A DNA stretch of 11,396 bases from Cellvibrionaceae bacterium (GCA_025800435.1 JAOXRV010000324.1:1-11396), one strand, 5' to 3'. Counted from the first letter of the stretch, positions 1 to 7,022 are shown. Translations and numbers: made by a program. The notes: a model not told the origin generated them from the letters alone.

Positions 1-1346
1 TCTGATAGCTCGACCTCTACCCCGACCTGACCGCGCAGATCTGCCTGGCTTAGGTGTTCATCGCCACCGTCGAGAATACGAATTGCCTCGGCCGCCTCAA
101 GACCTAAGCGCACTTCAAAATTAATCGCCTCCGAGCGCGGCCCGGTATTGACGGCCAGGTCGGTATGGATGGCGGAGATAATATGCTCACCTTCGCCCAG
201 GTTTGCCGCAAACGACCACTCGCCATTGGCATCGACCACGGCTGTGCCAAGGCTGATATTGCCGTTAAAAATTTCAATGGTGGCACCGGGCGAGCCACCG
301 CCACGTATGACAGGCATCTCATCGTCGCTAACGCCATTTTGGGGGATAACCCCGGTTTGCGCACCGACATCGTCCACTGCACGCAGATTGGTGACTACCT
401 CAGCGGTGCGGTCGATAACAATATCGAATTTATCGCTGGCGCCACTGCGCTCGCCATTTAGATCGATCTGAATCGCATGAAAGCGATGCTCGCCCTCTGG
501 CAGGGCGGTGGTGGGGCTATAGCGCCAGGCGCCGCTGGCGGCAGCGTAAACGGAGCCGATCAAGACATCATTATCGTAAATTTCGACTAGGGCAAAGGCC
601 TCGGCCTGGCCACGCATCAGGGGAATATCATCGTCGCTGTGGTTACCGCTTTGCAGCAAGCCTTGAAAGCGACCAACATTGTCTTCAACAGCTTCAATGC
701 TGGGGGGCGCCACACGGCTGCTTGCCGCTGCGGCGGTGACCGCAGCTTCAACGGCTGTCAGCTCCGGCTCTGGTGATTCAATGTTCATACGCATGCCGTA
801 GTAGGCGGTCTGGCCCGAGGGCTGCTGCAGCATAAACGCGACAACCGATTCGCCTTCGGGTAGCCCCTCGGTCATTTCTATTTCCCACTTGCCATCGGCA
901 CCAACCTCAATGGGGCCATAGGTATAACCATTGGCTGTTGCCGTGAGTATGGTGCCGGGGGTGAGCTGGCCACTGATAGTGGGGGTGCTGTCATCGCTGG
1001 TGCCGCCCTCAAAAATATAGGTGCGCTCTGGCAGTATCACCGGGGGTATGGTCTGACCGCCGGTGTCTATGGTAATGGCCAAGCTATTGCTGTTGACCCC
1101 GGCAGTTAGATTCTGGATTTGGAACTGATAGTCGCCGTCGGCCAATAGCTCAATTGGATAATTCCAGCGGCCACTGCTGTCGGCGCTGATCAGCGTCAGG
1201 TAACTGTGACCGTCGTAAATTCGCAATAAGTCACCGGGTGTGGCTGTGCCGCTAAGCCAAAGCTGGTTGTGATCGATTGTCGCGTTGTTGCTGATAGCCT
1301 GTGCGGCGGTGTCGGCCTGGTATCTGGCCTCGATAGTGATGGACAT
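1..1346 (-). CDS. Large Ig-like-repeat surface protein / adhesin, N-terminal part (runs off left edge)
   Basis: An uninterrupted frame runs from an ATG at 1346 to the window edge: 448 codons with no stop. An AGGAG-like site (AGGGAG) lies 5 nt upstream. I see tandem beta-rich modules of about 75-100 residues: roughly 24-95, 104-190, 217-313 and 314-415, then the start of another unit near 420. Modules 3 and 4 share the pattern 'DxVG...G...SDDxxPxxRG...A.vEI.....LG...V.A.G.W.....L.EGEH....I'. This is typical of bacterial Ig-like repeats (Big_13/Bap type) in giant biofilm adhesins. An Ala/Pro/Glu-rich linker at about 191-216 separates the first two modules from the rest. There is no N-terminal signal peptide. 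That fits type I-secreted repeat proteins, whose signal is C-terminal, but the C terminus is not visible. The family is inferred from repeat texture; adhesion is the likely role, while ligand and full length are unknown. It lies downstream of the fba terminator and probably has its own promoter. Confidence 0.82.
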   Translation of the reverse strand, partial: MSITIEARYQADTAAQAISNNATIDHNQLWLSGTATPGDLLRIYDGHSYLTLISADSSGRWNYPIELLADGDYQFQIQNLTAGVNSNSLAITIDTGGQTIPPVILPERTYIFEGGTSDDSTPTISGQLTPGTILTATANGYTYGPIEVGADGKWEIEMTEGLPEGESVVAFMLQQPSGQTAYYGMRMNIESPEPELTAVEAAVTAAAASSRVAPPSIEAVEDNVGRFQGLLQSGNHSDDDIPLMRGQAEAFALVEIYDNDVLIGSVYAAASGAWRYSPTTALPEGEHRFHAIQIDLNGERSGASDKFDIVIDRTAEVVTNLRAVDDVGAQTGVIPQNGVSDDEMPVIRGGGSPGATIEIFNGNISLGTAVVDANGEWSFAANLGEGEHIISAIHTDLAVNTGPRSEAINFEVRLGLEAAEAIRILDGGDEHLSQADLRGQVGVEVELS

Positions 1347-1351
1347 AATGG

Positions 1352-1357
1352 CTCCCT
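1352..1357 (-). promoter_or_regulatory. Ribosome binding site of the Ig-like adhesin gene
   Basis: AGGGAG on the minus strand, 5 nt before the ATG at 1346. It fixes the start of a coding frame that has no stop codon in the window. The same bases form the 3' arm of a 7-bp inverted repeat with 1383-1389, so the site may be hidden in mRNA structure. Confidence 0.7.
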
Positions 1358-1415
1358 AATACCCTTGTAATTTTGAATGGTCTAGGGAGTTTACTTAGGG
1401 GAATTCGCAAGGGTA
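1352..1415 (-). promoter_or_regulatory. Structured 5' leader of adhesin mRNA with crossing complementary segments
   Basis: In transcript order the leader holds TACCCTTG (1415-1408), CTCCCTA (1389-1383), CAAGGGTA (1367-1360) and TAGGGAG (1358-1352). The first pairs with the third (8 bp) and the second with the fourth (7 bp). The fourth contains the ribosome binding site. Because the pairings interleave, they are either alternative hairpins or a pseudoknot. A pseudoknot would be non-classical, since one joining segment is a single nucleotide. A third segment, CCCTAA (1400-1395), can also pair with TTAGGG (1359-1354). The complementarity is read directly from the sequence. Control of translation is inference, and no known riboswitch class was recognised. 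Confidence 0.4.
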
Positions 1416-1490
1416 GAACTAAATTTACGAGGGCTTTAAAACAGTAATAAAAAATTAAAAAACAAATCAAAATCTAATACTAATTAATTA
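1416..1490 (-). promoter_or_regulatory. AT-rich probable promoter region of the adhesin gene
   Basis: This stretch between the fba terminator and the adhesin leader is markedly AT-rich, with A/T tracts near 1448-1462 and the perfect palindrome TAATTAATTA at 1481-1490. It contrasts with the GC-rich genes on both sides and looks like curved or H-NS/UP-element-type promoter DNA. A weak -35/-10 candidate is TTGCTG (1493-1498), a 16-nt spacer and TAGATT (1471-1476). No box pair is convincing, so only the region is annotated. A promoter is expected here because a strong terminator separates the adhesin from fba. Confidence 0.35.
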
Positions 1491-1522
1491 CCCAGCAAGC
1501 TGCTAAGCACAGCAGTTATTTC

Positions 1523-1547
1523 AAAAAACCCGGCCGGGGCCGGGTTT
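1523..1547 (-). terminator. Intrinsic terminator of the tkt-epd-pgk-fba operon
   Basis: Minus-strand transcript: AAACCCGGC, loop, GCCGGGTTT, with the U-run overlapping the end of the stem (A-tract 1523-1528 on the plus strand). The stem is 9 bp (1539-1547 with 1526-1534) with a 4-nt loop. It sits about 36 nt after the fba stop codon. This is a textbook Rho-independent terminator, and it uncouples fba from the adhesin gene downstream. Confidence 0.88.
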
Positions 1548-1583
1548 AGGTGTTGCTAGGGTACCTAGGGCAGCTCTGAATAA

Positions 1584-2633
1584 CTACAACTTACCACTTT
1601 GATAGCGCAGGTACATATCGTCCAGGCTAATAGGCTTAATTTTGCTGGCATTGCCGGCGGTGCCAAAGGCCTCGTAGCGATTGACACAAATATCTTTCAT
1701 CGCCGCAACGGTTTTGGCCAGGTATTTGCGCGGGTCAAACTCGCTGGGGTTTTCGGCCATAAAGCGGCGCACCGCACCGGTGGAAGCCAAACGCAGATCG
1801 GTATCGATATTAACCTTGCGCACACCGTGCTTGATGCCTTCGCAAATTTGCTCAACCGGCACACCGTAAGTTTCGGGAATTTCACCACCAAATTCATTGA
1901 TTACCTTTAGCCACTCCTGCGGCACCGAAGAGGAGCCGTGCATCACCAAGTGGGTATTGGGAATGCGCTCATTGATTGCCTTGATGCGATCGATGGCAAG
2001 AATATCGCCCGTGGGTGGGCGGGTAAACTTATAGGCACCGTGGGAAGTACCACAGGCAATGGCCAGGGCATCCACCTGGGTTTTGGCGACAAAGTCGGCG
2101 GCCTCTTCCGGGTCGGTCAGCATTTGCTCGTGACTGAGCTTGCCGACCGCACCAATGCCATCTTCTTCGCCGGCCTCACCGGTTTCCAGTGAACCCAAGC
2201 AACCCAGCTCACCTTCCACCGAGACACCACAGGCGTGGGCCATTTCGACAGTGCGGCGGGTTACATCCACATTGTATTCGTAATCGGTGGGGGTTTTGCC
2301 GTCTTCGCCCAGGGAGCCGTCCATCATTACCGAGCTAAAGCCCAGTTGGATAGAGCGCTGACACACCGCCGGTGAGGTGCCGTGATCCTGGTGCATACAC
2401 ACTGGAATATGGGGAAACTCTTCGATCGCAGCCAAGATTAAATGGCGCAGAAACGGCGCCCCCGCGTATTTGCGGGCACCGGCCGAGGCCTGCACAATCA
2501 CCGGCGAATCGGTCTGTTCGGCGGCCTCCATAATGGCGCGCATCTGCTCTAGGTTATTCACGTTAAAAGCCGGCACGCCATAACCGTGCTCGGCGGCGTG
2601 GTCCAGCATTTGGCGCATGCTAATTAATGCCAT
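1584..2633 (-). CDS. fba: Fructose-bisphosphate aldolase, class II (Calvin-cycle subtype)
   Basis: Zinc-dependent aldolase that reversibly cleaves fructose-1,6-bisphosphate to dihydroxyacetone phosphate and glyceraldehyde-3-phosphate in the cytoplasm, serving glycolysis and gluconeogenesis. The 349 residues match the length of the Pseudomonas Fda/CbbA-like class II enzymes. Visible family signatures are the N-terminal 'YGVPAFNVNN' (18-27), HQDHG (81-85) with catalytic Asp83 and zinc ligand His84, the acidic 'VEGELG' segment (139-144), zinc ligand His198 in 'GTSHGAYK', His232 in 'MHGSSS', and the phosphate-binding 'NIDTD' (275-279). The ATG at 2633 has AGGA about 8 nt upstream. It is the last gene of the metabolic operon, 61 nt after pgk, and is followed by a strong terminator. 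Nothing suggests truncation. 'Calvin-cycle subtype' is a sequence-family name and does not imply CO2 fixation; no Rubisco or phosphoribulokinase gene is in the window. Confidence 0.97.
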   Translation of the reverse strand: MALISMRQMLDHAAEHGYGVPAFNVNNLEQMRAIMEAAEQTDSPVIVQASAGARKYAGAPFLRHLILAAIEEFPHIPVCMHQDHGTSPAVCQRSIQLGFSSVMMDGSLGEDGKTPTDYEYNVDVTRRTVEMAHACGVSVEGELGCLGSLETGEAGEEDGIGAVGKLSHEQMLTDPEEAADFVAKTQVDALAIACGTSHGAYKFTRPPTGDILAIDRIKAINERIPNTHLVMHGSSSVPQEWLKVINEFGGEIPETYGVPVEQICEGIKHGVRKVNIDTDLRLASTGAVRRFMAENPSEFDPRKYLAKTVAAMKDICVNRYEAFGTAGNASKIKPISLDDMYLRYQSGKL

Positions 2634-2661
2634 AATTTTTATCCTATAGTTCTGTTGTTTC

Positions 2662-2682
2662 GGCCCCCGAATCCCTGGGGCC
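2662..2682 (-). repeat. GC-rich hairpin in the pgk-fba intergenic gap
   Basis: GGCCCC and GGGGCC form a 6-bp all-GC stem with a 9-nt loop, 12 nt after the pgk stop codon. No U-run follows, so it is not a standard terminator. It more likely stabilises the upstream mRNA 3' end or marks a processing point between pgk and fba. The hairpin is visible; its role is inference. Confidence 0.45.
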
Positions 2683-2694
2683 CCGTTAAAATAG

Positions 2695-3852
2695 TTAAGC
2701 GCGCGATTCCAGTATTGCGACCGCTGGCAGGGTTTTACCTTCTACATACTCTAAGAAGGCGCCACCGCCAGTGGAGATGTAAGAAACCTGCTCGGCAATG
2801 CCGTATTTATCCACCGCCGCCAGGGTATCGCCACCCCCGGCAATCGAGAAGGCGGGGCTGGCGGCAATGGCTTGTGACAGGGCCTTAGTGCCCTCGCCAA
2901 ACTGGTCGAATTCAAACACACCGACCGGGCCATTCCAAATAATGGTTTTGGCCTCGGCTAAAATTTTCGCCAGTGCGGCGGCAGAATCGGGGCCGATATC
3001 AAAGATCATATCATCGGCGCTTACCTCGCCGGCAGCTTTTAGCTCGGCCGCGGCGCTCTCGGAAAATTCCTTGCCGGTAACCACATCGCTGGGCACCGGT
3101 ATCTGGCATTTTTCCATCAGCGCCTTGGCATTGCCAATCAGGTCTTGCTCACACAGGGATTGGCCCACTTCAAGGCCGCTGGCGGCCAAGAAGGTATTGG
3201 CGATACCACCGCCCACAATCAGCTGGTCGACCTTATCGGACAGGGACTCAAGCACAGTAAGTTTGGTGCTTACCTTGGAGCCACCGACAATTGCCACCAT
3301 CGGCCGGGCGGGCTTGTCTAGGGCCTTGGCCAGGGCGTCGAGCTCACCGGATAACAATGGCCCCGCACAGGCCACCGGCGCGTATTTGGCTACGCCGTGG
3401 GTAGAGGCCTGGGCGCGGTGGGCGGTGCCAAAGGCATCCATCACAAACACATCACACAATGCGGCATAGGCTTTGGCCAGCTCGTCGCTGTCTTGTTTCT
3501 CACCCACATTAAAACGCACGTTTTCCAGCAGCACCAATTCGCCCTCGGCCAGCTCGATACCCTGTTGCCAGTCCTTGACTACCGCCACCTCGCGGCCCAT
3601 GAGTTCGCCCAGGTGGGCCGCCACTGGCGCCATCGAGAATTGCTCGGCGTATTCGCCCTCGCTGGGACGGCCCAGGTGGCTCATGACGATCACCTTGGCA
3701 CCGGCATCCAGAGCCTGTTGTATGGTGGGCAGGGCCGCGCGAATGCGGGCATCGGAGCTGACTTTGCCATCCTTAATTGGCACGTTCAGGTCTTCACGAA
3801 TTAATACCCGCTTGCCTTGCAGGTCTTGGTCACCCATGAGTTTTACAGCCAT
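2695..3852 (-). CDS. pgk: Phosphoglycerate kinase
   Basis: Interconverts 1,3-bisphosphoglycerate + ADP and 3-phosphoglycerate + ATP in the cytoplasm; an ATP-forming step of glycolysis. At 385 residues it is a normal bacterial Pgk. N-domain signatures are 'RVLIREDLNVP' (15-25), with the substrate-binding Asp and Asn, Arg36 and 'SHLGRP' (58-63). The C-domain carries the nucleotide-site motifs 'WNGPVGVFE', 'GGGDTLAAV' (from about 339) and 'STGGGAFLEYVEGK' (360-373). The ATG at 3852 has GAGG upstream at a rather long spacing of about 11 nt, lying between two copies of a 10-bp direct repeat. It follows epd by 36 nt and precedes fba by 61 nt, the conserved epd-pgk-fba order of many Gammaproteobacteria. 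No missing residues or frame breaks were seen. Confidence 0.97.
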   Translation of the reverse strand: MAVKLMGDQDLQGKRVLIREDLNVPIKDGKVSSDARIRAALPTIQQALDAGAKVIVMSHLGRPSEGEYAEQFSMAPVAAHLGELMGREVAVVKDWQQGIELAEGELVLLENVRFNVGEKQDSDELAKAYAALCDVFVMDAFGTAHRAQASTHGVAKYAPVACAGPLLSGELDALAKALDKPARPMVAIVGGSKVSTKLTVLESLSDKVDQLIVGGGIANTFLAASGLEVGQSLCEQDLIGNAKALMEKCQIPVPSDVVTGKEFSESAAAELKAAGEVSADDMIFDIGPDSAAALAKILAEAKTIIWNGPVGVFEFDQFGEGTKALSQAIAASPAFSIAGGGDTLAAVDKYGIAEQVSYISTGGGAFLEYVEGKTLPAVAILESRA

Positions 3853-3853
3853 G

Positions 3854-3884
3854 GCTTGCTTATCCTCAGTAATTGCTTGCTTAT
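3854..3884. repeat. 10-bp direct repeat, 21-bp period, in the epd-pgk gap
   Basis: GCTTGCTTAT occurs at 3854-3863 and again at 3875-3884, a perfect repeat with a 21-bp period (two helical turns). It fills most of the 36-nt gap, and the GAGG ribosome binding site of pgk lies between the copies. It could bind a dimeric regulator or act in the mRNA, or it could be a small local duplication. The repeat is seen; the function is unknown. Confidence 0.5.
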
Positions 3885-3888
3885 AATT

Positions 3889-4911
3889 TCAAAATTTTTC
3901 TGCCCAGTGGGCGGCGGTATCCAACATGCGGTTGGCATAGCCCCACTCATTGTCGAACCAGGTTAGCACTTTCACCAACTTGGCGCCGGCCACCCGAGTT
4001 TGGGTGGCATCAACCACCCCGGAGCGGGGGTCGTGGTTGTAGTCGCAAGAGGCCAGCAATTCCTCGGTATAGCCCAGTACACCATCAAACTGGGTATTCG
4101 CTGCCAGCCGTAAAATTTGGTTGACCTCACTGGCGCTGGTGGCTTTGGCCACCACCACCGACAGATCCATAGCCGATACATTGACCGTTGGCACGCGCAT
4201 GGCCTGGGCCTCAAAGCGCCCACCCAGCTCGGGCAACAAACGCTCTATGCCACGGGCCAGGCCGGTATCGACGGGTATCATTGATTGGATCGCGCTGCGG
4301 GTCTTGCGCAGGTCGGTGTGGTGGTAGGCATCGATCACTGGCTGGTCGTTCATGGCCGAGTGAATGGTAGTGATCACCCCGCTTTCGATTCCCAGCGCCG
4401 AGTCCAGGGCCGCAATCACCGGCACAATACAGTTGGTGGTGCAAGAAGCGTTGGACACCACCTGCTCAGTGCCACTGAGCTGCTGCTGGTTAACCCCGTA
4501 AACCACGGTGGCATCTACCTCGGCCGTGGCGGGCTGGGAAAACAGCACATGGCCGGCACCGGCCTGTAGGTGCAGCTCGGCGGTGGCACGGTCATTAAAG
4601 GCGCCGGTGCACTCCAGCACCAGATCAATGTTCAGCGCCGCCCAGGGCAGTTGGCGAATATCTTCGCGGTGCAAAATATGCACCCGCTGCTGGCCCAACA
4701 GTAAGGTGTCTTGCTCGATACTTACCGCCGCCGGGAAACGGCCGTGGGTCGAATCGTATTGGGTCAGGTGGGCAATGGTATTGCAGTCGGCCAGCTCGTT
4801 CACCGCGACGATTTCCAGCTCGGCCAAACGGCCCTGCTGCTGGGCCTCGAATAAGGCCCGCAGGATACAGCGGCCGATGCGGCCATAGCCGTTGATGGCG
4901 ATCCGAGTCAC
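3889..4911 (-). CDS. epd: D-erythrose-4-phosphate dehydrogenase (GAPDH family)
   Basis: NAD-dependent oxidation of erythrose-4-phosphate to 4-phosphoerythronate, the first step of the DXP-dependent pyridoxal-phosphate route. The protein has 340 residues. An N-terminal Rossmann motif 'INGYGRIGR' (7-14) is followed by the catalytic 'SNASCTTN' with Cys157 and by His184. Epd rather than glycolytic GapA is supported by 'IHSAMNDQPVIDAYHH' after the active site, where GapA has a TATQ-type segment, and by the position between tkt and pgk. The C terminus 'WFDNEWGYANRM' is the usual family end. The start is GTG at 4911, only 6 nt after the tkt stop. It is chosen because the Rossmann strand begins at once and GGAAGA lies about 10 nt upstream inside tkt, suggesting translational coupling. 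A residual GAPDH side activity is possible. Neighbouring transketolase makes or consumes its substrate. Confidence 0.92.
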   Translation of the reverse strand: MTRIAINGYGRIGRCILRALFEAQQQGRLAELEIVAVNELADCNTIAHLTQYDSTHGRFPAAVSIEQDTLLLGQQRVHILHREDIRQLPWAALNIDLVLECTGAFNDRATAELHLQAGAGHVLFSQPATAEVDATVVYGVNQQQLSGTEQVVSNASCTTNCIVPVIAALDSALGIESGVITTIHSAMNDQPVIDAYHHTDLRKTRSAIQSMIPVDTGLARGIERLLPELGGRFEAQAMRVPTVNVSAMDLSVVVAKATSASEVNQILRLAANTQFDGVLGYTEELLASCDYNHDPRSGVVDATQTRVAGAKLVKVLTWFDNEWGYANRMLDTAAHWAEKF

Positions 4912-4917
4912 GAGCGT

Positions 4918-6921
4918 TTAATCTTCCAGCAGCTCTTCGACATTGGCCACCACATTGTCCAGGGTAAAGCCAAAATGCTCTAGCAACACATTGCCCGGGG
5001 CAGATTCGCCAAAGCTGCTCATGCCCACGACGCGGCCTTCAATGCCCACATACTTCCACCAGTAATCCTGATGAGCGGCCTCGACCGCAACCCGGGCACC
5101 GACCTCGATCGGCAGCACCGACTGCTTGTAAGCGGCGTCTTGGGCATCGAAGATTTCGGCGCAGGGCATGGATACCACGCGCACCTTGCGGCCCTTGTCG
5201 GCCAGGGCGGCGGCGGCGTTGACGGCCAACTCGACCTCGGAGCCGGTGGCAATCAGAATCGCCTCGGGCTCACCGTCACAGTCTTTTAACACATAGGCGC
5301 CCTTGGCCACATTGGCCAACTGCTCATCGCTGCGGGGCTGGGGGGCCAGGCCCTGGCGCGAGAAGATGAGCGCGCTGGGGCCGTCGCGGCGCTCTACTGC
5401 GCTCTTCCAGCTAACCGCAGATTCGGTTGCATCACAGGGGCGCCAGGTGTGTAAATTGGGGGTTAAGCGCAGGCTGGCGATCTGCTCTACCGGCTGGTGG
5501 GTGGGGCCGTCTTCGCCCAGGCCAATAGAGTCGTGGGTGTAGACAAAAATACTCTGCTGGCCCATTAGTGCGGCCATGCGCACGGCGTTGCGCGCGTATT
5601 CCATAAACATCAGGAAGGTGGCGCCGTAGTTAACAAAGCCGCCGTGCAGGGCGATGCCGTTCATAATCGCACTCATGCCAAACTCGCGCACACCGTAAAA
5701 GAGGTAGTTACCGCTGGCGTCGTCGGCACTGACGCCCTTAGCGCCACTCCACAGGGTCAGGTTAGAACCGGCCAAATCCGCCGAGCCGCCGAGTAGCTCA
5801 GGCAGCAGTGGGCCAAAGGCGTTAAGGGTATTTTGGGAGGCCTTGCGCGAGGCGATCTTGTCGCCGGCCGCCTGGCACTGGCGAATATACTCATCGGCCT
5901 TGGCGCTGAAGTCGGCGGGCAGCTCGTTGTCGATGACCCGGCGCTGGAACTCGGCCGCCAACTCTGGATGGGCGGCTTTATAGGCCTGCAAGCGCTCTTC
6001 CCAGTTGGCTTCGGCGGCGGCGCCTTTAGTCTTGGCATCCCAGGCGCTGTAGATATCGGCGGGAATCTCAAACGGGCCGTGCTCCCAGCCCAGGGTCTCG
6101 CGCACCAGGGCGATCTCTTCGGCGCCCAGTGGCGCACCGTGGCAATCCTCTTTGCCCTGCTTATTGGGCGAGCCAAAGCCGATCACGGTTTTGCAGCAAA
6201 TCAGGGTGGGTTTATCGGCCTCGGCCCGGGCCTGCTCTATGGCCTCTTTAATGGCGGCGGGGTCGTGGCCGTCAACGGCGGGTATTACCTGCCAGCCATA
6301 AGATTCAAACCGCGCCGGGGTGTCGTCGGTAAACCAGCCTTCTACCTCGCCGTCGATGGAGATGCCATTGTCGTCATAGAAGGCGATCAGCTTACCCAGG
6401 CCCAGGGTGCCGGCGAGGGAGCAGACCTCGTGGGAAATACCCTCCATCAGGCAGCCATCGCCCAGGAATACATAAGTGTGATGATCGACCAGCTCGTGGC
6501 CGGGGCGGTTAAACTGGGCCGCCAGAATCTTCTCGGCCACGGCCATGCCCACGCCGTTGCTGATGCCCTGGCCCAGCGGGCCGGTGGTGGTTTCAATACC
6601 CGGGGCATAGCCATACTCGGGGTGGCCCGGCGTCTTAGAGTGCAGCTGGCGGAAGTTTTGCAGCTCTGTAATGGGCAGATCGTAACCGGCCAGGTGCAGC
6701 AGTGAGTAGATCAGCATCGAGCCGTGGCCATTGGACAGTACAAAGCGGTCGCGGTTGGCCCAATCGGGGTTGGCGGGGTTGTGCACCAGATAGTCATTCC
6801 ACAGCACTTCGGCGATATCGGCCATGCCCATGGGGGCACCGGGGTGGCCAGAATTGGCCTGCTGAACAGCATCCATACTGAGGGCGCGGATGGCATTGGC
6901 TAACTGGTTGCGGGACGGCAT
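4918..6921 (-). CDS. tkt: Transketolase
   Basis: Thiamine-diphosphate enzyme moving two-carbon ketol units between sugar phosphates in the non-oxidative pentose phosphate pathway; cytoplasmic homodimer. It links erythrose-4-phosphate, the Epd substrate, with fructose-6-phosphate and glyceraldehyde-3-phosphate. From the ATG at 6921 the protein has 667 residues, close to E. coli TktA (663). Visible residues are His26 in 'SGHPGAPMG', His66 in 'NGHGSML', the ThDP/Mg motif GDG (154-156) through Asn185, His261 in 'DCHGAP', catalytic Glu413 in 'REFGMSAI', and 'DGPTHQPVEQ' (471-480). A longer frame reaches back to 7110. Its extra 63 residues show no domain and overlap the previous gene, while AGGAG lies 8 nt before 6921, so the shorter start is preferred. 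It is the first gene of the metabolic operon. Confidence 0.97.
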   Translation of the reverse strand: MPSRNQLANAIRALSMDAVQQANSGHPGAPMGMADIAEVLWNDYLVHNPANPDWANRDRFVLSNGHGSMLIYSLLHLAGYDLPITELQNFRQLHSKTPGHPEYGYAPGIETTTGPLGQGISNGVGMAVAEKILAAQFNRPGHELVDHHTYVFLGDGCLMEGISHEVCSLAGTLGLGKLIAFYDDNGISIDGEVEGWFTDDTPARFESYGWQVIPAVDGHDPAAIKEAIEQARAEADKPTLICCKTVIGFGSPNKQGKEDCHGAPLGAEEIALVRETLGWEHGPFEIPADIYSAWDAKTKGAAAEANWEERLQAYKAAHPELAAEFQRRVIDNELPADFSAKADEYIRQCQAAGDKIASRKASQNTLNAFGPLLPELLGGSADLAGSNLTLWSGAKGVSADDASGNYLFYGVREFGMSAIMNGIALHGGFVNYGATFLMFMEYARNAVRMAALMGQQSIFVYTHDSIGLGEDGPTHQPVEQIASLRLTPNLHTWRPCDATESAVSWKSAVERRDGPSALIFSRQGLAPQPRSDEQLANVAKGAYVLKDCDGEPEAILIATGSEVELAVNAAAALADKGRKVRVVSMPCAEIFDAQDAAYKQSVLPIEVGARVAVEAAHQDYWWKYVGIEGRVVGMSSFGESAPGNVLLEHFGFTLDNVVANVEELLED

Positions 6922-6929
6922 AGAACTGG

Positions 6930-6934
6930 CTCCT
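6930..6934 (-). promoter_or_regulatory. Ribosome binding site deciding the transketolase start
   Basis: AGGAG on the minus strand, 8 nt before the ATG at 6921. It supports the 667-residue start over an in-frame start 63 codons upstream that would overlap the preceding gene. Confidence 0.75.
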
Positions 6935-6979
6935 AAAGAGGCACAAGGCACTGAAAAACGAAAGGCGGGGTTGGGGCCC

Positions 6980-7000
6980 GGAAAATGGGCGCTATTTTCC
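6980..7000. repeat. Inverted repeat in the tkt leader
   Basis: GGAAAAT (6980-6986) and ATTTTCC (6994-7000) are perfect 7-bp arms around a 7-nt centre, GGGCGCT. The repeat spans the candidate -10 and start point of the tkt promoter, so it may be an operator. As RNA it would be a small hairpin in the leader. No regulator is encoded next to it. Confidence 0.4.
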
Positions 7001-7022
7001 CCTTTCTTGTCGGACAGGTAAA
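6994..7022 (-). promoter_or_regulatory. Candidate promoter for the tkt operon
   Basis: TTTACC (7017-7022) as -35 (4 of 6 to consensus), a 17-nt spacer, and GAAAAT (6994-6999) as -10 (4 of 6). The start point would be near 6987, giving a leader of about 65 nt before tkt. The match is only moderate. The -10 lies in one arm of the inverted repeat at 6980-7000. Confidence 0.35.

Noticed and set aside
148..471. Plus-strand and other short frames within the adhesin region
   Set aside because: They lie inside the long minus-strand Ig-like frame, which has repeat structure and a ribosome binding site.
1350..1360. CsrA/RsmA binding site at the adhesin RBS
   Set aside because: One ANGGA-like match (AGGGA) lies in the Shine-Dalgarno, but no second GGA site is visible in the leader, so support is too thin.
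1252..1470. 72-codon minus-strand frame across the adhesin start
   Set aside because: It overlaps the real adhesin start in another frame, comes partly from AT-rich leader, and has no family resemblance or clear RBS.
2798..3469. 223-codon plus-strand open frame inside pgk
   Set aside because: Antisense shadow of a well-conserved gene, Ser/Ala-rich, with no family signature.
3889..4911. Glycolytic glyceraldehyde-3-phosphate dehydrogenase (gapA) instead of epd
   Set aside because: The segment after the catalytic Cys (HSAMNDQ, then VIDAYHH) is the Epd type, and the tkt-epd-pgk context agrees. A side activity cannot be excluded.
5833..6705. 290-codon plus-strand open frame inside transketolase
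   Set aside because: Shadow of the real gene on the opposite strand. Its residue composition is odd, with Gly/Ala/Leu-rich runs, it has no recognisable domain, and the minus-strand frame is unambiguous.
1584..7022. Calvin-cycle (cbb) operon
   Set aside because: tkt, pgk and a 'Calvin-subtype' aldolase could suggest it, but epd is typical of the heterotroph cluster and no Rubisco or phosphoribulokinase is present in the window.
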